Below are positions 13,501-25,500 of a stretch of 64,000 bases of DNA, one piece after another (the stretch's first letter is position 1; each line of letters starts with the position of its first letter). The DNA lies in assembly GCA_907165275.2 (NCBI GenBank), contig OU015665.1:7626001-7690000 (forward strand). The letters run 5' to 3'. Made by a program: the position numbers and the translations under genes. The notes below the pieces were generated by a model that saw nothing but the letters and a program-made list of their open reading frames with translations, was not told the origin of the DNA and did no database searches. The DNA comes from Zygaena filipendulae (lineage: Eukaryota > Arthropoda > Insecta > Lepidoptera > Zygaenidae).

Positions 13501-16500
13501 AATCTTTCCCTGCAGGGCTCCCAGGACCAAGTCTGCTTGGGCGCTGGTAATCGCTCCCGTCTCCTCAACGGTTACAGCTGCTATTAAGTCGGCCTTAACA
13601 GCGTTGGCATAGCTAGTCAGCTGTGGCTTAGGGAAGGGCCCAAGTCTGGGCCTTTTGGGTTCGCCTCTCGGGGACGTGGTCTCGTCGAGACGGGCCCTCT
13701 TGGCCACAGCTCGTGGCTTCCTCCTCTTGCCCCCGCCGGCTGCTTGTACTGTGGCTTCAGTCGCTGTCCCTGCTTGAGGGTGGGCAGGAGCACCTCCCGA
13801 AGTCGAAGCAGGGTGTGCAGCGTCTTCAGCACTACGCTCAGTAGTGGCGGTGTTGGTAGACGCAGCCAAGGCCTCCATCCTCGCCTTATATTTTCGGCGT
13901 TGTTTGGAGTTGGGCCTTGCCTTGCGTTGCTCGTGGGGGCCAGTGTGTGGAGGCCTCGCGTATGCCTCTGCGGCAGGGTTGCCACCCCCTGTCATGAGAC
14001 GAGGGTTAGCACCCCTATGCCTAGGGCCTACCAAGGTCCACGTGGCGTCGAACTGGTCCTGCTGGACTGCTGCTGCCCCTGAGGATTCAGAGGGTGTAGT
14101 TATAATTGTTGGAGGGCCGGCCGATCTACCAGCGGCCTTCGCAACATGACTTACCCCGGAGGGGCCCGGGGTAGCTGTCGTTTGGGTGTGGGAGGCCTTG
14201 GTTTTACTCAAGGCCGTCTCCGTGTATGGCTGGGTCCCAGATTTACCTGGTACCCTGCCAGCTGGGGCTTCAAACATGACCTGGTTTTGGCCTCTGGGTT
14301 TCCCCTTCGGCTTACGCCAGGCCATGGACTGCCCGGAGGTTACACGCCGCACCTTGGCGTGGGGACTGGCTGAAGGTTCCCCCTCAGCCAGCCCGCCTTG
14401 CGCCTTGGCACTGGTTTTCGCCCGGGGTGTGGGGGCTCTTTTGGGTTTCCCCGCCAGTGCCCTCTCACTAGTGCTATGAAAGCAAGACTTGAACCGATTG
14501 TTGTCCATGTTTCTTGGTATGAAAATTTCACCCCCCTGGCTTCCCACCCGCCACGGAGCCCGCAAATGGGAGTGCCCCTTATGAGGGGGCACTAGGACTA
14601 CCAGGGAGGTATAGGTTCAGAGGTGCAGCGTTACGGCGCGACATCGGGTGCTCGAAATGCAGGGCTGGTGGACCCGGTTCAAGGGTTAGTCCCACCAGGG
14701 GTTCCCTGCATCCTTGCACCGTCAGCATGGCCGGCTACTGCTCCCCCCTCACCTCGCCTGCGGCCCTCTGACGGGACGCGTGACCATTTCCTCCACAGTG
14801 GCTAGCTATGGAGGCTACCGTTTAGCAGGAAATCTGGACCAAAGGGGGCGTGTTGCTTCAACAGTGTGTCTTACCCGACACTGATCCGCTCAACCCCCCA
14901 GGCTTCCTTCATCCCTGCGTACGGCGCTCTACTGCGCAGGTCCTAGCGCAGGTGAGTGCAGATGTACCTCACGCTTAGACCCACCCACTGGAATAAGCGG
15001 AGGAGGGCAATAGTTCTCAGCCGTGGCCATGCATAGCCTTTTGAAGGGTTATACATGACCCCGTTGCCCAGAGCACACCAGATAGCCCGTGTTGGGTTCC
15101 CAACCGATCCCTAGGAATTGCTTGGGACAGCAACACAGGCTATACACGTGGAGGTGACTACTGCAACGTGCTCCAAAGGACCCGTATGACAAAGATGATG
15201 CTGAAGCTGATGCAATTTATGAGTCAATAGACAAACGGATGGACGAAAAGAGAAAAGAGTACAGAGAGAAACGTCTCAAAGAGGACTTGGAAAGATACCG
15301 TCAAGAAAGGTACATTTTATTCCTTAAAAATTACTAAAAACTGTATACAAAACTTAGCAGAAAATAAATTTTACCAAACAAAATATTTATATAGTAGGTA
15401 TGCATACTCTTCTTAAATTTTTTTCCAAACTTTTCAGACCTAAAATACAGCAACAGTTCTCAGATTTAAAACGTGAATTGACATTAGTATCAGAAGATGA
15501 ATGGTCAGCAATACCCGAAGTGGGTGATGCACGTAATAGGAAACAGCGTAATCCAAGAGCAGAGAAATTTACTCCGCTGCCTGATAGTGTGCTGTCTCGG
15601 AACCTTGGTGGAGAGTCATCTACTTCAATTGATCCTGCATCAGGATTAGCATCCATGATGCCTGGAGTGGCCACTCCAGGAATGTTGACTCCATCTGGTG
15701 AGTGGATGTGTCTTAAGGTCCTGCCATGGGAGCTTCATATTACGATCCAATTAATTTGAACTCTCCCACATCTTTTCCACAAAGCAGCAAACATACGTTC
15801 ACTAAAACGACAATCGTCTCAATAGATGTAGAGTCAACATTATTTATTTTTATTTATTTATTTATTATTAGCCTGTATTCAATATTTTTATTATTATATA
15901 TTTATTTCAGGCGATTTAGATTTGAGAAAAATCGGTCAAGCAAGAAACACACTGATGACAGTGAAACTATCACAAGTGTCTGATTCTGTCACCGGACAGA
16001 CGGTAGTCGATCCCAAAGGTTACTTAACCGACCTGCAATCCATGATACACACGTACGGTGGTGACATCAATGACATAAAGAAGGCCAGATTGCTGCTCAA
16101 GTCTGTGAGGGAAACCAATCCAAACCATCCACCAGCTTGGGTTGCTAGTGCACGATTAGAAGAAGCCACAGGTATCTATCTAGGTGTTATACATTTTAAA
16201 ACAAGAGTTTAATTAATATTATTCCAGTTTAATTAGTGTAGACAAACAGCTACCACAGCAACATCTCTGCTGATAGCAAAATCGCATTTTGCTCACTGAT
16301 TTCAGGCAGCAAAACCTACATGTTTGAGCTACTCAAGTGAAAAAGTCATTTTTTTCGTTATCACGTGACATGATACTCTCCCTTATCTAACTTGACTAAG
16401 GAGACTGATTCAACATCAATTTACAAATTACTTCACAAATCACAATCACCCTGTGCAGGCAAGATCCAGTCGGCGCGCAACCTGATAATGAAGGGTTGCG

Positions 16501-19500
16501 AGGTGAACCCGAGCAGCGAGGAGCTGTGGCTGGAGGCGGCGCGCCTGCAGCCGCGGGACACGGCGCGCGCGGTGATCGCGCACGCGGCGCGCAACCTGCC
16601 GCACAGCGTGCTCGTGTGGGTGATGGCCGCCAACCTGGAGCCCGAGGTCAAGGTACGCCGACCGTCACGCCACCTCACCTCACCTCACTACAGACAAAAA
16701 ATCAAACCATAGCTTTAAGGCTAGTGGTAGAATAGGCTTTGTGGTAGAGACCCAGGGCCTAAAAGCTAATCAAGAGTTGTAAATTATTACAACTCTTAAT
16801 TAACATTTCACTTAATATTTCTGTTTAGGGAAAACTGCAAATTACAATATTGTCAATATTGTAACGCCTCTAACAATTACAAAATTGTTTACGGAAGTTT
16901 TAATATATTATCGTTTTTAGAGTAGGTTTCGTGACTCGTGTATTTAAATTTTTCAAGTAATTCAATAACGAGCTCCCTTAGTGGTCACAAAAAGTCGTTC
17001 AATCAAAAGTAAAATTTTTCATGACATGACCATACGTTTTTAGTTTTCGATGCAATAACGATTTTATAGATTGTCAACTTGCCTAATGATAATTGAATAA
17101 TTGATAGCAATAACTCTGTTCCACATAAACTGAATTTTTTAAACATTGAATACCCTTTCTAACAAACAATTTCAACACGCCAGGCCAAACGCCGTGTGTA
17201 CCGCAAAGCGTTAGAGCACATACCGAACTCGGTGCGCCTGTGGAAGGCGGCCGTCGAGTTGGAGAACCCCGAAGACGCCCGCATCCTGCTGTCCAGGGCC
17301 GTGGAGTGCTGCCCCACCAGCGTGGAGCTGTGGCTCGCCCTCACCCGCCTGGAGACGTACGAGAACGCCAGGAAGGTGCTGAACAAGGCCCGAGAGAACA
17401 TACCGACGGACAGACAGATATGGGTGACCGCTGCCAAGCTGGAAGAAGCGCACGGTATGTATCGCGATTAAAAATCAAAACCAGAAATAAAATAAAAAAT
17501 ATTTATTAGACCGGTCGGTACAATCACTTATAACCGTCAGCAGGTTCTTAAAATTAAGTTGTTATTACTGTCAGTTCGGAATGCGCTCTCTCTCTCTCGT
17601 TTCTTGTTAGTTCTTCTCAGTAGAAGAACTAACAAGAAACTCGGCAAAATTGTCTTTTTTATGATTGTACCATCCACTTATAAAATAGAATTACAAAAAA
17701 AAAATAGTATAAGTTACTATTTTTTTTAAAGCAATTAATTTCCATAAATGACTGAAATACGGATTCTATCACATTCGCCTAAGGAACACATCGTCATCAT
17801 CTTGAAAGGTCTTTACATTCCGTGGCGCTGCCATGTAATGTCTTACCCATCTTCGGCAGGGTAGCTTCGGCGAATATATAAATGTAGTACTAGGAAAACA
17901 CAGAATCTTCGATTTTTCAAAAATCTGTAACAAAGGTCATAGCACCATCGTCAATATTTCAACGCGTGATCGACTTTATATATTAAATATATAAGACATA
18001 GAATTGACTGATTGATCATGTAATCTACCTATTAATTGCAGGAAATACGCACATGGTGGAGAAGATTATAGAGCGCGCGTTCACGTCGCTGAGTTCTAAC
18101 GGTGTGGAAATTTACCGCGAGCACTGGTTCAAAGATGCCATGGAAGCGGAGAAGTCAGGGGCCGTTGCCACTTGTCAGGTTTGTGCAGTCTTGAAAAATA
18201 AGACTGTCTGGAAGTGCTAACCGCCGCACTCAGAGTCGACTTTAATGATTACTTAGTTAAGTATAGATTTTTAAAACAAAACTGCCGCAATCACATAACT
18301 TTAATAAACTAATGTTAATTGGCATTTAACTAATTAAGTTACATCTCATTAAATGCCAATCAACATTAATATACTAAACGTCACCGATTGCGGCAGTTTT
18401 GTTTTAAAAATCTATACTTAACTAAGTAATCATTAAAGTCGACTCTGAGTGCGGCCGTAAGACATTATGTTGATATGTAAAATTTCCGTTACCCTCACCT
18501 AAGGGCTCTTTTTCACTGCGTCCTGTTGTAAAGTTTGATAAGAATCCATTTGGTGGTTTTTGCGTGAAAAAGTAACAAACATCCATATATACAAACTTTT
18601 GCGTTTATAATATTAGTAAGGATTTCGAAATGTGCAAATGTAGTTTTGTCTATAGTAAATAGTTTTGCTTGTCTTTACTCTCTATCACGGAAATAATGTT
18701 TTTCTTCTAGACCCGTATAAACAATTCTATTAATAAGTTCGGTCCACACCTAACTGCGATTTTTATGTTGTAGGCTATTGTTCGCGCTATTATCGGCTAT
18801 GGAGTTGAACCGGAGGATCAAAAACACACTTGGATGGAAGATGCTGAAATGGTAAGTATTTTAGATTATTATACCTAGTGAAATTTCAATAATATTACGG
18901 TTCCTTTCAGTTCTTCACACTAAAAAATATAAATTTATACTATAGATACACAACCACACCCAGACTGGAAAGTGGAACCCTGTGCTCATCGCACAAAGTT
19001 CACCTACACTAGGTGTTTGCAAATGTAGGTCGTTAGAAATTTATATTTTTCCAACCCTCACTTTTTGATATTGACTGACGGACGCGACGCGCGGCGGGTG
19101 AGAGGAGATTGTAAAGACAGTTGCATTTAACGCGGACACTGTGCTTCACCTGTTAACGCTTTCTTGTGCTTGTGAGAATTTTGCCTGGATATACTGAGTC
19201 CTAGTGTTCAGCTGGTTTTCCGCTGTGTACTTGCGCCTGTGTACATACATAACTAGCCGTCGGATTGCTGCCTGCAGTGCTTACCGTGCCCAGATCTTCT
19301 AACTGTACGTATTGCCTACCGCTGACGGACATATTCCCTTTGTTTAATTCTCTTATTTTAATATATTCCAAACATTTCTGGTAGCAGAGCGTAGTTCCGA
19401 TCACATCTTAATTTGATATTATTTAGTGTATTTTAGTGTATTTCGTGTATTTATAATCCCTCATCCCACAATTTCAACAAATATACCTAATTAAATTCAT

Positions 19501-22500
19501 AAGTGCTTCATTTACCTACTTACTGAGTCATCATTGTTTACAACATAGTGAGTGGTGCGCTCGCGCCACTCGGAGTGTAGATAATTTCTTTGTTCTCTCG
19601 AGCGCAAGCGGCCTATTACTACCCCCTGTCATAATTTATTAACATTTAGAATAAAAAATATTATCTGTGCCGTTACCTTTTTACGCCTATTTTGTATCAT
19701 ACTTTCCTCCCGTGTATTCTTCATACCTAAACTGGTACATTTCATAACGTGGACCTTGTGTAATTTTCTTTTATTTACTTACCAATAATTTTAATAACTT
19801 CCGTTATAATCGCGTACCTTATTTAATGATAAATTGTGAATTCGGTTGCTGGGTTATTTTTGCATCAGTTGCGAGCTTTAAATAACATAACTTCACGCTT
19901 CCATCTGGCGGTGTGGGCAGAGATTTTACCAGTCTTATTTTTTTTACATTTTATATATATATATATTTTTTTTTTATTATTATTTTTTTTTTCTTCTTGC
20001 CTTGAAATAATAATTCACTATGATGGGCTCTGGAGAAGAAACATTACGCGCTCGCTCCTGTTTATTTACCGACACTGTGGAATATAGGAAGTCTATAGGC
20101 ACCTTAAAGTTTTTTGTTGATTGGGTAAACGATACTCATTCGACTTTAAATACTTCCATACCTACGAAGTTAGTTGTTCTCCTCGCGGACCTTGACGCGC
20201 TTTATAATAAATTTAATGATGCCTGTGCCTTGTTGATGGGTGGACTCGACCCAACCATTGATACTGAGGAGTATGGCTATGTGCAGAGTCAGGTCAGGTT
20301 GGTTCGGGGTAAAGTGGTGGACCTGCGTGTTAAGCAGAATGAACTCCAAGCGCCTACAGCATTTAGTACCCCGAACGCTTCGGGCGCCGCATCTATAGAA
20401 GACAGAGTTACCTTGCGTGCGCCCTCTATGCGACGACAGAAACTGCCTGAACTTCCAATACCCTTTTTCGATGGACGTGCTGATTCGTGGATTAGCTTCC
20501 TTGATCAATTTGATAGCGTGGTGGATTCTCAGCCTGACCTCACCCCTACCCAAAAATTACACTATCTAGTAAGTGCGTTATCCGACGAGCCCCGACGTCT
20601 AATCCAACACCTTCATATAGAATCCGGGAATTATGTCATCGCTCGGGACCTCCTCAAGAGACGATACCATAACGTGCGAGTTCTGGCTGATTCGTACATA
20701 GCGCAAATTATGTCCCTCTCCGAAATTTCCCCTCGACTTACAGGGCTCCGAGTACATTTTCTTAATCCATTACTGACAGCATACCGCGGCTTGGAGAGAT
20801 TGGGTCTCCCGGTCAAACATTGGTCTTGTATACTGGTTCATATTTGCTTGGGAAAACTACCCTCGGATCTGAAGTCCCGGTTTGAGCGCAGTGATGAGGA
20901 CCACACGTCGGAGCTCCCGCAATTTGACCACTTGGTAAAATTCCTGGAGGATGAGTGTCGTCATCATGACAACGTTGGTAATACATCCGTGGTTGATGCA
21001 GTCCCTACTCGAGTTTCTGCCCGCGCCCACTCTCCCCCCCGTCGCGCCTATGTGATGGAAACTGATACTATGCCCAGATGCCTGATGTGTGCCAGTGGAT
21101 CCCATTATCTTCGTCAGTGCTCCCAGTTTTTACGCATGTCGCCTAGAGATCGCTCAGATTTTGTGAAAACCTCTAGATTATGTTACCGCTGCTTGGATAA
21201 ACACAATATCGCCTCATGTCCCCGTGACTACCGTTGCTCCACTTGTCAACGTGCTTCTCACCATTCTTTGTTGTGTTTTAATGATCCCCGCCAACCTGTA
21301 TACTCCCCCTCTCGTACCGTATCCTTTAGGCAGCCCCTTGAGTCTCCTCCCAGACGCTTATCACCTCCTCGCACGGGCGGGGGTATCCGATCCCCTCGTT
21401 CCTCTCCACATCGATCACCTCGTTCTTCTCCTCCAAGATCATCTTATACGCCTCCTAACAACTCTTACTCCTCCCGCACGCGGTATTCACCCAACCACCG
21501 CTCTAATAGTCGCTCCCCTTCCCCTCTTCCCACACGTAGACCGAACTTAAACAATCCCCTATCTCATGCTAACTCTCATCTCCACCCTAGTTATGTCGAC
21601 TCTCACCCGGAGAGTCAACAATAGCTAGCGGAGTATCGGTCCCCACCTTACGTCTGTCATCCCCACCTCCTTATTGAACCTAACCTAGTCCTCCTCCCTA
21701 CAGCCCTTATCCATGTTCAAACGTCCTCAGGCTATTTTATAGAAGCGCGAGCCCTTTGTGATACTGGAGCGCAGGGATGTATAGTAACCACTAGTATTGC
21801 CGTGTCGCGTATGAACACATCCCCTTCCCCATCCTCTACTCCTCTTCGTGGTATCGGCAGTGCCACTCCTTTACCAGGGCGTGGTACTATCCTCCTTACC
21901 TTTAAACCTATCAACTCCCCCTCTCCAATAGTCACCACCTCAGCTGTGGTTATGGATACCATGGCAGGCACCCATCCCGAGCTCGAGTTACCTGAATCTA
22001 TCACCTCACTGACAAGTCGGCTGCCCCTTGCGGACCCTTCCTTCCACCTTCCTAGTGAAATTGATGTACTCCTGGGTGCTGATGTTTTTGGCGCTATTCT
22101 TGGTTCTTCGGTCTTAGAATTACTGCCCAACGGTCTTACTGCCATTTCAACGGTATTTGGCTATGTTATATCGGGTCCAATTCCAAACCTCCCTGTACTA
22201 AAACCTGCAATGACAGGTCTTTCCTTATCCCAAGCGGTTGAAAGGTTTTGGAAGGTTGAAGAGACTCCTGAGCATTGCCCTCCTGACCCCGCACAAATTG
22301 AATGTGAGGAACTCTTTGCAGCTACTACGATAAGGAATCCTGATGGCACTTTCACAGTGAGACTCCCTTTTCTTTCAACTCGCCCTTCTCTAGGTGACTC
22401 TCGTACCACTGCACAGCGACGCTTCTTGAATTTGGAAAAACGCCTACAAACTAACCCCAAGCTGAAGGAGAAATATATTGCCTTTATGCGTGAATATATT

Positions 22501-25500
22501 GCTCTCAACCATATGTCCCCATCCCCTTCCAATGCCCCTTCGGCAGAACATTATTTTATCCCCCATCACGGTGTCTTCAAATCAGGCAACACCGAAAAGA
22601 TACGGGTCGTTTTTGATGGTAGCTGTAAGACCTCAACCGGCGTCTCACTGAATGATTGCCTGCATAGCGGACCTAAGCTCCAGCGAGATATAACCCACAT
22701 ACTCCTTAATTTTAGACGACATGCAGTCGTATTTGTTGCTGACATCCGTATGATGTTTCGTATGACCTGGGTTCACCCAGAAGATAGGCGGTTCCAATTG
22801 ATCCTGTGGAGAGAATCCCCATCTGATCCCCTTATAACCTACGAATTGAACACAAACACCTACGGTTTGCGATCCAGCCCTTACATTGCCATTAGAGCCC
22901 TGTTGGAACTAGCCAAGCGAGAGGGTTCAAGGTTCCCCAAAGCAGCTGCTGTCATAGAATCTGACGTATACGTAGATGATTGCCTGAGTGGCGCGCCCTC
23001 CCTCAGTGAGGCTCTGGCTCTCAAGGCAGACCTTGAGGGCTTGTTGAGCTCAGGTGGCTATGAGCTCAGAAAATGGCTCTCAAATAGACCAGAACTCCTA
23101 AAGTCTGTCCCTCAAGAACACCTTCAACTTCCCCATACAATACGGGATACAGACAACCCCCAGACTGTTGCTGTCCTTGGAGTCCAGTACAACCCTTCGT
23201 CCGATTCGTTCACATACAACACTTGTGTTGATCCTCAACTTAATGTAACCAAGCGAAAGGTGCTCTCCTTGGTAGCCCGTACCTTTGATCCAAGTGGATG
23301 GATCGCTCCCGTAGTTTTTAAGGCCAAGGTCTTCATTCAGCGCCTCTGGCTATCGGGCCTTAATTGGGATGATCGTTTGGGACCTGATCTTGCAGATGAG
23401 TGGCTTTCATTTACCCGAGACTTTGTAAATCTCCATCGCGTTGCAATTCCTCGCCATATTATTCCCCCTGATTCGGTCTCTTTCTCTCTTCATGGATTCT
23501 GCGATGCTTCCGAAGCTGGTTACGCAGCTGTTGTATACCTTAGGGCCCAACAAGCACCAGGAAACTGCTCCGTCCATTTATTAATGTCAAAAACCAAGGT
23601 TGCCCCTGTTCGGACTAAATTAACAATTCCTAAATTGGAATTACTAGGAGCTACGCTCCTTGCTAAATTGGTTCATCACGTTGCTTCCTGCTTACAGAAA
23701 TCAATTGTGTTGAACGCATTCTACAATTGGTCGGATAGCAAAATTGTCCTGGCTTGGCTCAAGACCCCTCCGCATCAACTGCAGATCTTCGAAGCAAATC
23801 GCATTTCGCAGATTTGCAATTCAGCCACGCAATCCACCTGGCGTCATGTCCCTGGTGGAATTAACCCTGCTGACTGTGCTTCCCGTGGCCTCTCTCCCTC
23901 TGCTCTAATTAATAATCCACTGTGGTGGTCCCCATCTTGGCTGGCTGATCTTGGTTCCTGGCCCCCTCTGGAGCATGAGGTCCCTACGGAAGTGCCCGGT
24001 TTGCGCTGCTTGCTGGTAACTGGTTCTCCTGTTGACTCTCCTGACCCTCACTTTCTCCTAGATCGTTTCAGTTCTCTTCGCAAGTTGATCGGCGTTGTCG
24101 GATACATATTACGATTCGTGCATAACACATTGCACCCGGACTCTCGGACAAGATCGCCTTCCTTATCTGCACTTGAACGTAGAGATGCCTTGCTCTTTCT
24201 CATCAAAATCGTCCAACAGATTTCCTTCCCTGATGAGATTGCCCTCCTTAAAGCCGACAAGTTGAAAGAGATAAAATCTGCCTTACGCCGTCTAAACCCC
24301 TTTCTTGACAAACTCGGCCTTGTGCGGGTTGGTGGTCGCTTACGCCATTCCGAGCTACCCTACGATGCGCGTCACCCTCTTCTTCTCCCCAAACATGGTC
24401 ATTTTGTCAAACTCTTGATTTCTCACTACCATCACGAAAACTCCCATGCTGGACCCGACGCCTTACTTGCCATGCTTTCCCGAGAATTCTGGATCTTATC
24501 AGCACGCCGAATTATCAGAAACGTTATATTCCGGTGCCTACCTTGTTACCGCCTCAAGGCTTCTACCCACGTTCCATTTATGGGTGATCTCCCCAAAGAT
24601 CGTGTGACTGCGGCTCGACCTTTTCAGGGTGTAGGAACAGACTTCGCTGGTCCATTCTACACCAAAATCCAGAAACATCGTAACAGAAAGTTGGTGAAGT
24701 CCTATCTCTGTGTTTTTGTTTGCCTGTCCACTAAAGCAGTGCACCTTGAGGTGGTTTCCGACCTTACCACGGAAGCCTTTATTGCGGCGCTCTCTCGCAT
24801 GGTGTCGAGACGAGGATTACCTTCCCTTATTCGTTCGGACTGTGGTAGAAATTATGTAGGTGCAAATAATTACTTAAGAGATATTACCACCTTTCTGACC
24901 CGAAACCAACATGATTTGAGCTCTGAGCTGGCCAAACGCGGAATAACATGGATTTTTGACCCGCCTGCCTGTCCTCATTGGGGTGGTCTATTTGAGGCTG
25001 CTGTCAAGTCTGCGAAGACACACCTTAAGCGTGTCATTGGAGATACTCCTCTCACCTATGAGGAGCTCACTACAGTTTTCACGAAGATCGAGGCTGTACT
25101 TAACTCTCGCCCATTGTGCCCGGTCTCCTCGGATCCTAGCGACCTCGAAGTCCTCACTCTGGGTCATTTTTTAATCGGTAAGCCTTTAAACGCAGTACCC
25201 GAGTACCCTCTACAAAATGAACGAATTAGTTTGTTGAAGAGATTCCAGCTGATGCAACAAATGACCCAGAATTTCTGGTCGCGGTGGCACTCCCAGTATT
25301 TGTGTACCTTGCAAACCCGACCCAAATCCTGGACCAAACACACCACACCCCTCAAGGTTGGAGATTTGGTCCTACTAAGGGATGAGAATCTTCCCCCTTT
25401 AGAATGGCGACGTGGCCGCATCCTAACCGTCCACCCAGGACAAGACGGGATAATCCGTGTTGTTGAGGTTAAAACGCCCACTGGTATCCTAACAAGACCC

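Larger units (their letters stand above)
9068..15176 (-). mobile_element. LINE (EN-RT-RNase H type) inserted in Prp6 exon 4
   Basis: A 6.1-kb apparently full-length non-LTR retrotransposon in reverse orientation. Its 5' end is at 15176 and its 3' end at 9068, where it ends in a short TACAAA-type repeat tail. It is flanked by an 11-bp direct repeat AGGACCCGTAT (9057-9067 and 15177-15187). Two long overlapping ORFs follow a 5' leader of about 580 bases. RNase H in ORF2 and the Cys-His motif at its C-terminus place it in the R1/LOA/I-like group; the exact clade needs a tree. The open ORFs and intact duplication suggest a young insertion. Confidence 0.93.

Noticed and set aside
9376..14479. Many + strand ORFs of 60-280 codons across 9376-14479
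   Set aside because: They are antisense shadows of the GC-rich LINE ORFs.
21802..21804. GTG/ATG near 21802-21811 as the start of a separate BEL pol ORF
   Set aside because: The frame is continuous with gag through one UAG, and a start here would remove the protease active site.
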